A DNA stretch of 64,000 bases from Otis tarda (Eukaryota > Chordata > Aves > Otidiformes > Otididae), in the NCBI GenBank assembly GCA_026413225.1, contig CM048552.1:45337001-45401000 (forward strand). The letters are read 5' to 3'. The position numbers were made by a program, and so were the translations under genes. The number at the start of each line of letters is the position of its first letter. The first letter of the stretch is position 1. Positions 51,500 to 63,800 of the stretch are shown here, in pieces. Below the pieces are notes generated by a model that saw only the letters and a list, made by a program, of their open reading frames with translations, had not been told where the DNA came from and made no database searches.

Positions 51500-51790
51500 A
51501 AAACAGGGCCTTGCCCCAGCCAGGAGTGGGGCAGCCCCAGCCCCAAGCATGGGGCAGCTCCCTGGGGCTGAGGCCAGGCCAGGCCATGTGTGTGCGGGTG
51601 GGCCCAGCTTGGCAGTGCCCATGGCCGGGCAGGGCAGGGCTGTGGGGAGCTGGAGACCGGCCCTGCTGCCCTGTCGCTGGAGCAGGGCCCCGGCGGGCTG
51701 ACATGGGGACCTGGGCCATGGGGTGAAGCCGGTGAAGAGCAGTCAGGGCTGTGGAGGTTTGTTAGTGCTGTTAGGGTCCGGCCATGAGCA
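51500..51790. other. GC-rich block with a canonical G-quadruplex motif
   Basis: By count, 133 of 180 bases (51541-51720) are G or C, far above the surrounding intron. Only eight CpGs occur over 51541-51790, so it is GC-rich but not a classical CpG island. At 51627-51647 the + strand has four G-runs with loops of 2, 2 and 4 bases. Overlapping Gly/Pro/Ala-rich open frames exist on both strands and are composition artefacts. It may be a GC-biased insertion or part of the regulatory patch just upstream. Confidence 0.75.
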
Positions 51791-52544
51791 ATTTAGCACC
51801 ACTTATTTTCATTCTTTTCTTTTATTAGATACAAGGCTTGTATTTCTCTCCCCTTCACTGAGGTAAATGTTTCATTTCATGTTTTTCTTGACAGTGCTGT
51901 TAGACAGCCAGGCTGGGTGTGCAGATGGGCACAGCTCTGGCTGGTTTGGGGCCCCTGGGCTGTTTCTGTCTGACCTGCCATAATGATGTCCAGGGTGTTG
52001 TCCCTTGTGTTACTGAGACCTTGTTCACTTTTGGGGGCAAAATGACACAGAGCTGCCTGGCTCTGTTAGCTCAGGTACTCGTATTCCTGCATCCTCCTGT
52101 GCAGTTGGCCAAGTGTGTTTTTTGTTACATTTTATAATGTGAAACAGGGCAGTTATTGAACGTTAACAAGCAGCCTACGTGAGGCTTGCTTCTTTGCTGT
52201 AGGACATCTAGCTTCACTCTTGTATTAGACTTTCCTAATATCACAAAGCATTAGCCAGATTTTTTTTTTTCTTCTACTTTCAAATATTAAACAAAAAATA
52301 ACTGTATGGAAAGAACTTTTAACTTTATTTCAAATCTTGACTCATAGAAAATTAAACATTTGACCTGACTGGACCACTTAGTAAGCTGGAACTGGCAGCC
52401 TCTGTGTTTTTGCTGTTGACTGACAGGTCTTAGAATCTGTTCCCTTTATGTGGATGAGAAGCTAGGAGTATTTCAGACTCATCTGCTGAATTCAGTACCC
52501 AAATGTGAAGTGATCAATACTGTATCTTCAGGGCTTCCTGTCGA

Positions 52545-52600
52545 TTTTTTTTTTTTTTTTTGGTAGATGGTTTTTGTTTTTGTTTTTGTTTTTTTTTTTT
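52545..52600. repeat. Poly-T / (TTTTTG)n tract
   Basis: T17, a short GGTAGATGG break, then TTTTTG units and a T run. It is the T/G complement of the A/C tracts seen elsewhere. Confidence 0.9.
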
Positions 52601-53320
52601 CAGATGAGCAAGACTGAACAGGAAAGGATCAGGGTTGCATCAAGATTGTTATTAAGGCTGTAAACAAAATTTGACTGAATTAATGCTTTCAGAATGTACA
52701 ACAGATTTTTCGGTGATTTGGAGAAAAGTAGTTTACTTCTGGTGGAAAATAGTCCAATATGAGTATGGGCTGCGTGAAGAACGTTTTTTTTTTTTCTTAA
52801 CAAGTGTAGCAGCATAGTGCGGAGTTGTTTTATACATGTATACTGATAGCTGCAGTTCTGTTTTTTGTTTATTTGTTTGGTTTTTTTAAAGTGGTTGCAT
52901 GGCTTCAAGTATTGGAAATGGTCACATTTGCAAAAGATATAATAAAAGCTACCATTTCCTGAGAAGAACCTGTGCACCATCTAGACTCTTTGTAGTAGAA
53001 TGCTCTGCCTTAGGGGAGGGCAATTGTACTGGCAATATTACTGTCACTTATTTTCTTAGTATTTCCCCAAGAAAAAAAACACTTTTGCAGTTCAAGGATT
53101 AAACTCTAAATCCTGACATCTGATAGCCATTCTTAATGTTTGAGAGTCTGTAGTCTGACATATTGTGTTTTTCTCAGAGGAAGCACTCTTTCTAGGCTAA
53201 CACCTGCTTTTATTCTTGCTGAATTCCTAGTTTTCTGACAGTGGTTCTGAGAGTGATACTACAAACTGAAATCACAAACAGAGGAATTAGGTTTCAGGAG
53301 AGGACTACACTGAAGGACAA

Positions 53321-53352
53321 GATAAATAATGTGAAAGATAAATAATGTGAAA
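53321..53352. repeat. 16-bp perfect tandem duplication
   Basis: GATAAATAATGTGAAA is repeated exactly at 53321-53336 and 53337-53352. Confidence 0.95.
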
Positions 53353-54289
53353 ACAAAGATCTTGTTTTCTTCCAGTGTTCTTTTGTGACTGGACTGAAAT
53401 GAGAAAAATGTGTGTGGGGTTGGGAAAACAAATACAAGCAACCTGATCCACCGCATAAGCAGAAGTAAAAATGAAAATTTTCAAGTATTCTAGAAAGCAT
53501 CGTCAGATCTTTAAAGGATTTAAGCTGACCTCTCCATAACCTCCGTATACTGAGAGACAAAAGGACATGCCGATAGGAAGCATGCCTGAGAGCATTACAG
53601 CAATGCGCTCCAGACAATGGAAATGCTGAGCTGCGCGGTATTCAGAGTATTTGCATGGAGATTCTGTGGCATAGTATATCAGCGTTTGAACATTTTTCTT
53701 TACAGAACAAGACAACATTCCTGAAACTAATACCATAGAAAAATGAGATTTGAATACAGGTTCGAAGGGAGTTGTTTTATTGGGCGTGAGAATGCGAGGG
53801 GAGTCTTGGAGTATGACTAGTACGTTTCAAATGTGGGCCTGAATTTCACATTGTTTATTTTTCTTCCTTATCTGAATTGAAAAATTGTTAATTATGGGAG
53901 GATATTTATTGGAAAGGCAGAAAGAGGGAATGAGTAAAGAATTAGATATAAATAATCTCTCTTGTTTAATATTTTTAATAGAAGAGTCTTGAGCTGGCTG
54001 GATTTTTAATTACTCTGGTAAAATAAATGCTAAATGAGTTAAGCTCAGTAGTCACAACAATGCATCTTTAAAGAATGGCTTAAATACAACTTCGATTATG
54101 AAGGCAAGTAGCTAATTAAATTCTAGTCATCTTTTTGCACTAAGCAGGTCTCACACCTTCTCCCACAGCATAAATTTTAAATGCAAATGATTGGATTTGT
54201 ACAAACATTATAGGGGACAGATTTTTACAGTACCGAATTAGACATGGAGACTGCTAATGGCTGGCACCATAAATGCTGAAAGCTGCAGC

Positions 54290-54306
54290 TTTTTTTTTTT
54301 TTTTTT
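54290..54306. repeat. Poly-T tract (T17)
   Basis: Uninterrupted run of T about 700 bp upstream of the exon 2 acceptor; too far to be its polypyrimidine tract. Confidence 0.9.
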
Positions 54307-54961
54307 CCCAATCAAGCTGACACAGACTTGAATTCATAAACTAATACAACCTAAAAATGATTCTTCCTCAATTGTAAATAGAAGAAATTTAAAGAGAAGG
54401 TATGTTTTCATCAGTAAAATATTCTACTGTGTACCTTCAGCAAGGTGTTAGCAGAAAATGTTACCAGTCAAAATATGTATGAGACAGTTGTGGGAGTGCC
54501 CCATACGGCATCAGAGATTTGCATGCTCCTACCAACTCCTGTATTTATTGTTCATCCATGTCAGATTCATTCCAACATCTAAATTAAAATTTCAGTCTAA
54601 AAGGCCAGTTGGGGTTTTAGTTCTGAATTACTGGAGGATCTGTTGTTTCAACAATAATGTTTGTCAGTTTTTAATATTTCTTTTATGTTTTAATTATAAC
54701 TCATCAAATCTTCACCATTTACTCCTGGGTTAGATGCAGAAGAATGTCACTGAAGAGTGTTTTAATTTAGTGGAAGCAGCATAACATCTGTTTCTAATGT
54801 TTTAAAAGCCAATTTATATGGAAATTTTGCTTTATTGGGAAGTCAATAGATACTTAGTTTTCTAACACCTCCTGTAAAAATTCAAAACTTGAATTAAAGC
54901 AGCACCAAAGCAATGCTATTGTTTCTTGTGGTAGCAGAGTGATTGTATTTTTACATCCTTT

Positions 54962-55014
54962 CATTTGTGCCCTTTTCCTTCTGTTGAAATGAAGTTTTTC
55001 TTTGCCTTTTGTAG
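54962..55014 (+). promoter_or_regulatory. TMTC2: 3' splice site (acceptor) of TMTC2 intron 1
   Basis: The intron ends TTTGCCTTTTGTAG|T. A pyrimidine-rich stretch runs through 54970-55010, interrupted by a short purine patch (TGAAATGAAG, 54984-54993) that could hold a branch-point A. The AG at 55013-55014 places the exon start in phase 2: an AG from exon 1 plus this T would make the Ser codon. Confidence 0.85.
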
Positions 55015-55585
55015 TCGAGCTATCAAGACAAACCAGGACCTTCTACCCGAGACGCCATGGACCCATATCTTCTACAATGACTTTTGGGGGACACTACTCA
55101 CTCACAGTGGGAGCCACAAGTCCTACAGACCTCTCTGCACCCTCTCTTTCCGCATTAACCATGCTGTTGGAGGGATGGACCCATGGGGCTACCACCTTGT
55201 AAACGTCCTGTTACATGCTGCAGTCACAGGCCTTTTCACAAACTTCTCCAGGATCCTGTTTGGGGATGGGTACTGGACCTTGATAGCAGGCCTGCTGTTT
55301 GCATCTCATCCAATCCACACGGAAGCAGTAGCGGGGATCGTAGGGAGGGCAGACATTGGAGCCTGCCTCTTCTTTCTACTTTCCCTGATGTGTTACGTGA
55401 AGCACTGCTCTACCAGAGGTTCTTCACTGAGTACTTGGGGCTGGATCTTGGGAGCGGGGCTGTGTGCAGGATGCAGCATGCTGTGGAAGGAACAAGGAGT
55501 GACTGTTCTGGCCATTTCAGCAGTGTACGATATCTTTGTATTTCATCGGCTGAAAATGCATCAGATCATTCCTGCTTTATATAAG
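55015..55585 (+). CDS. TMTC2: TMTC2 exon 2 (internal coding exon; partial gene)
   Basis: TMTC proteins are ER multi-pass O-mannosyltransferases (GT-C fold membrane part plus C-terminal TPR repeats) that act on cadherin-type domains. TMTC2 is also linked to ER calcium handling and hearing. This exon is 571 nt and encodes 190 full codons plus the last base of a split Ser codon. It starts SRAIKTNQDLLPETPW, carries the family motifs HPIHTEAVAGIVGRAD (55307-55354) and WKEQG (55484-55498), and ends ALYK. Hydrophobic segments are visible around YHLVNVLLHAAVTGLF, YWTLIAGLLFA, ACLFFLLSLMCYV and VTVLAISAVYDIFVF, as expected for TM helices and the connecting luminal loops. The exon starts in phase 2 and ends in phase 0, which fits the TMTC2 gene structure as I recall it. 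There is no in-frame stop. The reading frame stays open back to 54965, but that part is intronic. The catalytic acidic pair of the first luminal loop would be encoded just before this exon, in exon 1. Paralogues TMTC1, TMTC3 and TMTC4 are the alternatives, but the residues fit TMTC2 best. Confidence 0.93.
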
Positions 55586-55591
55586 GTGAGT
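55583..55591 (+). promoter_or_regulatory. TMTC2: 5' splice site (donor) of TMTC2 intron 2
   Basis: AAG|GTGAGT matches the U1 consensus at nearly every position. The last coding codon, AAG (Lys), is complete, so the intron is phase 0. If the intron were retained, the frame would run 11 more codons and stop at TAA, 55619-55621. Confidence 0.9.
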
Positions 55592-56067
55592 CTCCTTTTC
55601 TTTCCCATAAGCTGTTTGTAAGGCACCAGTTGCAGGTCCTAAATGAGTTTTCAAGTACACAATAATTCTTAGTAGTTTAGTCAACTCTCAAAAATAAACA
55701 CAAATGTCTAATGCTGAAAAAACATTTCAAGCGGTTTAGTATGGTGGTTTTACATTTTGTTTAAACAATGTGTTATTATCCATTGCTATTACTTGACGCT
55801 GGGGATGTATTTTTTTTCAATTACTTTCCTTGCTTCCAGCAGCTCCCTTCTCATTCTGTTTACTGTCAAGTACTAGATATCTGACTGCCTTTTTCAAAGA
55901 ATTCATTCATGCTCTTATCCTCTTGTATCTTGCAAACTCAGCTTAGTTTGATGAAGCGTGCAAGTGCGGCAGCTGATATCATCTACAGACTCCCTGGGGC
56001 AAAGGTAGAGCTCTTATTGTTCTAGCTGAAGAGATGCATAGGACCTGGGTGCATGCCTGTGGCATGG

Positions 56068-56103
56068 TTTTGTTTTTTTTTTTTTTTTTTCCCCCCTCCC
56101 TTT
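56068..56103. repeat. Poly-T followed by C-rich tract
   Basis: A long T run passes directly into CCCCCCTCCC. This is pyrimidine-only and resembles an acceptor tract, but it is followed by TTTAGTGGGA with no open exon after the AG. Confidence 0.85.
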
Positions 56104-59100
56104 AGTGGGAGCTATGACTCAAATGTATTATTGCTGTAACAAAATAAATATTTCTGATTGTTTAACTTCTTGCCCAGGAACAAACAAATAAAACTAGCAA
56201 ACAAACAAGCCCACCAAAACCACGCGTATTTCAGTGGTATCCAGAAACCCCAGCTACAATCAAGACTTACTTACATCAGTTGGCGTATAAATGAGTAAGC
56301 TGGGTGTATATAATTTTATTTTCAGTGAAATGGCTTTCTTGCAGAAAATACCGACTTAACAAAGGAGAATGTTTCATAGGGATGTGTGTTGTCACATTTT
56401 TCAGTGAGATTTAACCAAGAAAAGCAATAAAACAAAATAAGGCTTTGCAGTCTCAAACACCATGATATTAAAACTGTGATTTCTCACTCAAATTGAAAAT
56501 AAATTGTAAATTTTCATAAAGAAGTGATGATTTCTGCTTGTAGAGTATAGAATACATAGTTGTAGTATACAAGTAAAATAGTCGAATCAAAAAACCAAGT
56601 AGTCTCTGGTAGTTCCCTCATAAACTTCTGTGACATATTGATTTAGTTACATGCCTTTCTCTGAAAAAGCTGAAAAGACCTGTTGAATGCCAGAGTCCAA
56701 ATGCTGTATGTTAACTGTACACTTAATGCTAATCGGAAACCAACAATAAACTAATTAAGTTTTTTGGAAAAAAAGTGCATCTGTAACAGCAAGTTTTACT
56801 CTGAAAGATACAGGATGAGATTTTATGAAGTGATTCAAGGAGTCTGGTTCATAACTCAAATGTTACCCTGTCCTACAGAATTTAACAGTGGGTAAAACCA
56901 TTTGTGTAGCACACGTGAAATTCTGAACACCTTGTGCATGGCTTCACAGCCTCTCCTCATTGCAGCCTGCGGTGACCAAGATACAGTCATGGAGCTAGGA
57001 AGTTTTTTCTTTAATCACAGAAAGTCATTGCTCAAAACCAAAACTTTTGGAGACATTTCTGATGGGGAAAAAGCTTTTTCTTCCCTTTTCCCCCTTTTCT
57101 GCTTCAGGGCCAGGTAAAATTGGTCTAGAAGAGACCTAAGTGACACAGGTGAAATGCAGGCAAGGCCTCTTTTCAGATATCAAGATCTACATTTGGACAC
57201 TGGACTTGTGCGTTTTCTTTTCACTCTGCATCAGACTTGTTGTCTTGGACAGCAAACTTGTGTCAATGCCTCCATTTTTTCAATATATAATGATCGAAAT
57301 AATAGTTCTGTGCTTTGTAGATTACGGACCTTTATGGAGATTGAATTTTAGCTGGAGGGAATTTTATAGGGAGGGAGTACAGCGAACACCAATATGAATA
57401 TTTCGCTTAATCTGCCATAAATGTATTTCCCAGTTCACTGAATTAGTAGGCTACCTTTCCCTTGTACATCTGTTCAAGTTGAGCACTGCTGACCAGGTTT
57501 TATCTCAATACTAGAGAAGCCTCTCTTCATTGATAGTGATGAGGAGCTCAGCTAGGACCTTCAGCTATAAAATATCTTCAGTAAGACTTGTTTTTTTACT
57601 TAAGTTTTACAAAAATAATTCACAAATTACATAGATTTTTGTAAGACCATATCGTTCTTACGTATCTTCATTGACCTAGCCTGCTATGAGAAGTGTTTCT
57701 TTTTGAGTACCTCTCTGTATACTCTTTTGTACTCCCAACTTTGCATGGTCTCTACCTTTAGTATAGCAGTTTTGAGTTCCCAAGCACTCTGTGGGAAGTG
57801 AAGGAGTGAAATATAAGCCTTTTGTAAAGATAATCACTGTAAATTCAAAATAAATAAATAAAGACAGGTATCTTAAAGAGGAACAAAGGTAGCACCTTAA
57901 AAGCAAATTAAAACAAATGCTTCAGTCTTCTGGAGAGCTTCACACTGTATCATAGAAACATTTCAGGGCAATAAAAACATTATTATTTACCTAAAAAAGA
58001 TACTGAAAATAATTATTCTGATGCATTGCCTTCTTTTCAGTCAGTATTTTCTGAAGCACTTTCTTACTGTGTTTGCGTTTCCTTTGGTCTTTGAGTTTCA
58101 CCCTTTCACACAAAATACTCTTTAGAGAATGTTCAAGTTAGTGAGACTGTCTGTGGCCTGCTCCATCCAGAAACTGGAAGTTGTTTTTGGAGAATACTAT
58201 TTAGTTGATATTGATGGATAATTTGAGAATGGCCAATGCACTTGGTGTTGAGAAATTTAAGTTTTGATTGTAGCATGTGTGACCAATGTTTGACAAGTCC
58301 TGAGTATGAAGGCAAGTTAGATGCTATGCTGTTGATTTGAAATTACTGTTTAGATTTATTTTCAAATAATTTCAGGATGATTATGCTGTAAGATTGACAT
58401 TTTAATGTGATAACCTGGGTCTTCTGAAATCATTAGTAAGAACAGAGTTAAGTTTTCCTGCTAAAAGGTTTGGTTTTAACTTGGTTCTGTGTGTTTATAC
58501 ATAAAATGATAAAACCACTTTTTTTGTGTTTAAGTTTTGTATTTAAAATAATCAAAATAAACCCCCAAAGTATGTAGCCAACAGTTTAATTTTTACATTA
58601 TGCAGAATTAAAGCACAGACTCAAGCAAAAATGAAGAAAGCTTTCAACTCTGCATTTCTTTGGGATCATTTGAGTGCTGGCTTTTTCTTACTGCTGTTTT
58701 GGCCTTAAATGAAATGTGTCCCTAGTAAGAACTGACAAATTATTTCTTCCTAGAGCAAGCTGTAAAATTTCCTTAAGCAAACAAAATCAACTTTTGGATT
58801 AAGGTGGGTTTTTTTTGTTTTCTATGATGTTGTTGCCTGCACTTTTTCTTGCTTGGAAAGGCATTCATGCATTGCAAATTGCGTGAGACCAAAGTAGCCA
58901 TCTACAGATGAGTCATCCTGTGTTACCCAGCTGGCTTAAGCATTAAAGAAACTGGAGTATGGTTTAAACAAAACAAAAAACACCTCCCATCAAACAAAAC
59001 CCCAGCTCATCAGAGGACTCTATTAGAATATCTGGGTAATTTGAAAGAACTGTGTCCATTTACCTGTTTGGAATTTGTTCTTTGTGCTTTCCCAGTGTGA

Positions 59101-60858
59101 ACACTGGGGGAGGGCAACTGGTGGAGAAAGGGAGGAAAAAAAGACCTCATAAAGGGCAGTCCGGAAAAAAATTACGGTATTTGTAGTGCATAGGAGGGGG
59201 GAAGTGTAGAATGGAACCAAGGAAGAAAGGAAAATAATTTTAAGAGATGGTTAGCTTAAATCTGAGCTAAATAAGTAAGCAGTAATGGTATGAAACTGAA
59301 TGCAGAATAAACAGCATGCCACTATAGCTTTGTAATGGAATGGTAGAAAGGAGCTACCGCTTTCAATTTACCTAGCCTTAAGCTAAACCCTGTCCAGCTG
59401 AGCTGACACAACTGTTTCCTAGCCTGTGCTGCAAACTGGAACTGAGTGGGATTGCAGGGGAAAAAAATAACCCTTAAAAAAAACTTCCCAAATATCCCAG
59501 ATACATCTCTGGGAGTTATTTTAAACCTGAATCAATTCAGTTATATCCAGTCCTCATCATTGCCGTACAGGCAGCTATAATGGCAAATACTGAGAAGAAA
59601 GCTGAGGTGAGAGGGCAGAAACAAGGAGCAGAGAGCAAGGGATTTGGGGCAGTGGGTGGTTAAGGACCTGGGCGAGTTGGCTTCTATAAACCTGTTCAGA
59701 ATATACCACTGGGGAAACTGAGACATGATTAATTGTTTTTAAAGAATATTAAAAACACTGATCTTCAGGATGGTCAGTGAAGGATGATCTGGTAAAAGCA
59801 GCTTTAAAAATGCTCCATTCAGGTAGGAGATGGCATTGGGGTGACAAGCCTGTTTTTTTCCATTTTATTCTTATCTTTGGGCCGAGTGTCTAATAAATAC
59901 AAAATGGTGGCTACTACGTAAGACCAGTAGCTGTTTACTGGGCTTACATCTGCTATCATGTGAATCTTGGTTTGTCACATCAAGGACATGACAGCATCCC
60001 AGTGTGATCTGAGTAGACTGGCAGGGCTTCTGAGCAAGGCAGCTGCAGAGCAGGACCACCAGCAGAGCAGATGAATATTACCCCTTATTTAGAAGCTATT
60101 CTTAATGCACTTTAAAAACGTATATCGTAACTACTTATTAAACTACCCAGCTCTTTTTCCTGTCATCTGTGTATTGGTTATTCAGTAGAACTTGGCTGCT
60201 GATTTTTTTCCTTTTGCCAAGTCTTGTATTCCTGTCTGCCTGTGATGCTCTCGCTCTGGCTGGCAAAGTCTCTCAGTGTGGACCCCGTTTCATTTGGTTA
60301 GCTCTGTTTTGTTCTGTCTGACTGGCTTTCGAAGCGCACACTGACAAGAATGTATTCTCTGTCTTTTAAGTCATCAGATTTTGATGGAAGTGTATTTATT
60401 GCAGTCATAAGTGAGTTGTCCTAAATGAGAGCAATTTAAAAAAAAAAAAAAAGAAAAAGTGGTGCTCTACTGAGGCAAAGCATTCGTTACAGAAGAAAGT
60501 TAGACTTTTGTTTTCAGCATTTTAGACCTGGAGTCATTTCCAGTGTAAGTTGCGTAGCAGGTATACAGATTGAGTTGTCATGTATCATATGTATCAGATG
60601 ATTGTACCTGTCAGCAGATAGGCTTGCACATGTTAAACTACCGAAAATGTAGGGTGTAGGAGGGGGAAACCTGAATATGAGAGAGAGCTGTGATCAAGTT
60701 CATAATTATAGAAAATATGCAAATTCAGAGGCCTAATTCTTTTGTACTTGCAATCTCCAGCCTGAGAACAGAACCATTAATCAACATTGCAGTACACAGT
60801 CTTCTGTCCAATTAGTAGTATAAAGCTGATATAAGCCCTACTGTGCTACCCTTTTTAA

Positions 60859-60877
60859 TTTTTTTTTTTTTTTTTTT
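60859..60877. repeat. Poly-T tract
   Basis: Run of 19 T followed by AAAG. No retroposon body recognised next to it. Confidence 0.9.
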
Positions 60878-63800
60878 AAAGTGGGAATAGAGCTGGACAA
60901 CATTAGCAGTTGAAAAAGATGGGACAAGTGCATTTAAAGCTCATTTTTAATATAATGATAATGATAAAATATTTATTGCTCTGTGGTTTGTGTGTACAAA
61001 CTACCTTACAGAAATAACTAAAGCAGATGTACGTTCCACTAACATTTCACTGCTACAGCATGGTAAACATTTTACCAGATTGACCTATTGTTAGTATAGG
61101 GGGTTTGTTATGCTAAAATAAGGAAAACTCTCTTTTCCCATCACTTCTTTGATTAAAATTCCGCTCCACCACCCCCCCCGGAGGTCTGTCTCGTATGTGG
61201 AATTAGTTATTGGTATCTATAGCTTAACATGAACCACAAATTGGATTGCAGAATGCATTATCTAACCTTCTGTGCTATTACAACAGTATTGGTTTTGTAA
61301 AAAGCAATTTTCTTGGAGGCCTATATTCTATTTAAGGTAATGATGTAAACCTAGGGCCTCCGTGGATGACACAGTCAACCACCAAACCAAGTTTTATAAA
61401 ACAGTGCTTTCTTTTATGGTCTTGAAACAGCCTTAGTTGCGGGTGATGTGTATGATTCCTGCTCAAAATAGTACTTGCTGGGTATTAGATAAAGCTACTG
61501 ATTTTTGAGAGCACTCTAAACTTTAAACAAGCCACTTTCTGCATTCTTTACTCTTTGAAGTCGCTACTTTTAGAACTATCGTGCTTTGGAAAGCAATTTC
61601 AAAATAAAATGCTGCTCTTGATTTAAAGTTGCAGTTCTGTCCTTCTCTTCTGAGGAGCTGTAAAGCCTTAGCAATGCAGTAGTTGGTCTTGCTGGGTTTT
61701 CACCACTTCTCCATCTACAAGTTCTGCCATTTTGCAGCAGTGTTTTATCACTGTTTAAAATCTAGCTTGATGGTTTACATTCTGCTTATTTTCTACAATC
61801 TAAGGAATTTTATTATGCTTGAACTTACCCACAGGCCTGGATATTTTGGCAGAACTGATCAGTAACCTGTTATTTTCTAAGTTCTTTCTCTCAAACACTT
61901 GCATGGGTATGGTCCAGCCTTACTCCTGTGTCTCTGCAATGCTGTGTTTAGACTGTTAGCACAGCAGCCGCTCCCTTGCAGGACACACTTCATACTTGGA
62001 CTCAGATATTTAGTAAACATACTTTTTCCTTGAGACTACTTTTGTCCATGTTAAAAATAATAAATAACTTACAGCCTCAAAGCATGACCTGACCTCTCAC
62101 AGGTTCATTTTGTGTAACAGCAGCTGCATATTCATGTACACTAAGCTGTTAAATGTTGCATTTGTGTGCCGTGTAATCTTCTGCATTTCAGGAGCCCAGG
62201 AAAAGATTGAGAGCTGCATTGCCAGCTGGGACCCTGTTTGTTCCCTAGCTGTGATCTCTCATTCTGCGGTGGTCAGCTGGGAGTTAATTTTTCTGGCAGC
62301 TTTAAGCCTGTACAAAATTGTGGAAATGCTGAGACGAATGTGCCTGCACATATATTGCTTATATTTGCGATGAGCCAGCCCCATGCTTTTCTCTTCACTC
62401 TGCTGGATGGCAGCAGCATGAGGCCTGTATGGTCTTGACCAGCACTCCCCCTCCCCACAGCAGATATTTCCTAGACAAAGGATGCTTTTTGCAATTTACC
62501 TCTTTCTTGACAGTTTCAAGTAGCTAATACTGCTGTTTCCTGTGGTTCTCACAGCTCCTTGCTGCTTTTCCTTTTGATCTTGAAATAAGAAAAGCAAGAT
62601 TGGCCTCCACTATCTTTCTTCTCTGAGATATTGATCTCCTGCAGGTCCCTGTGATGTCAATGGAGTGGTACTGAATTGGATATCAATATGTATAAATAGC
62701 TGTTGTTTCCTGAAAATATTTTCATGGGGTGATTTGTACTATTGAAATAGATCACATGTGACAGAAATAAAGCAGCCTAGGGCAAATTTAGCAAATGCTG
62801 TACTTTTTAAGAAATGAAGAATTGTAAGATAGCTTGCCGAAGTCACTGGCTTAAAATGGATTATATTTTAATATTAAATCTGTAACGACTTTATTGGAAT
62901 TGCTACTAAATTCTGCATTACTTTTGGCTACTCACTTGAAGTCTACCATAATATTTTGGAGACTATATTTGAGAATTCCTCTCTGCAAAGGTGGAAAAGA
63001 GTTCTTTAATAAAAGAGTAAGTAGATTAAAAAAAAAAAAAGTTAAGCACCTTTTCATATTTACAGAGACTGAAAACATGAAGAGCCTTCAGTTTAACAGA
63101 GAGGTTAGTTTGCTTGAGAAAGGTTGTCGCTCTCTTCAGTCTTGCATAAGATTTACACTGCATGGTACATGCAAAGTATGCTGTGTTCTTCCAGTCTCCC
63201 CCTGGCTTAAAAGGGATCTCTTTTGAGGCACAGGGTAAAAAACCTTCCAGGGGCTTTACACAGTTGGTGTTAGCACTTATTTTTAATTCTGAGGTTACAT
63301 ACCAATTACTAACATCAAGAACAGTATGACTTTTTCATGGTCCTGGTTAATTACAGGGTATTGGTGGGCTTGCTACTTTCCAGTTTACAAAACCTGTGCA
63401 AATAATATCTATCTGACAATGTTACTCTCCTAGCTTTCAATGTTTTCAAAATATGTAATGGATCAAATGAAAGCATCAACTTACCATAGCATGTAACAAC
63501 TGTGTTTCTGAACATTAGGAATATTTGCAGGTGTTGTTTTTTTCCTTCATCTTAGTGAGTACTTTACCTCCTTAATTAAAGAAGCTTTATAAAACTGATT
63601 TTTTTTTTCTAACAGCTGGGAATTTTCCTGTTTAAAATACCAGTATTAAAAAACACTTAAATTTCATACTTTTTTTTTTCAGTAGGGATGGTCAAAGTAT
63701 TAAGTATTTTATTCTGAGATAAGGGGACTTGGGTACTTGTGAACTTTGAGGGATAAGAAGTATTTGCAGCTTTGGCCGATCTTCAATTTTCTGTTTGTTC

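Larger units (their letters stand above)
51791..54961 (+). other. Intronic DNA upstream of exon 2, no gene seen
   Basis: AT-rich intron with T-rich tracts (52545-52600, 54290-54306) and a 16-bp tandem duplication (53321-53352). The patch 54050-54285 is dense in homeodomain and octamer-like cores (CTAATTAA, ATGCAAAT) and could be a conserved element. Confidence 0.6.

Noticed and set aside
51480-51726. Several overlapping Gly/Pro/Ala-rich frames on both strands
   Set aside because: Explained by high GC content (few stop codons). None matches TMTC2 exon 1, which should encode a first TM helix ending in CYDD.
54965-55014. Met-initiated extension of the TMTC2 frame upstream of the acceptor
   Set aside because: It reads through the pyrimidine tract and AG of the splice site. 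The exon is internal and needs exon 1.
55183-55584. 133-codon frame overlapping the TMTC2 exon in another frame
   Set aside because: Shadow of the real coding frame; the TMTC2 frame has clear homology and splice sites.
56073-56110. T/C tract followed by TTTAG as an exon 3 acceptor
   Set aside because: The sequence after the AG does not continue TMTC2 and soon hits stops in the required phase.
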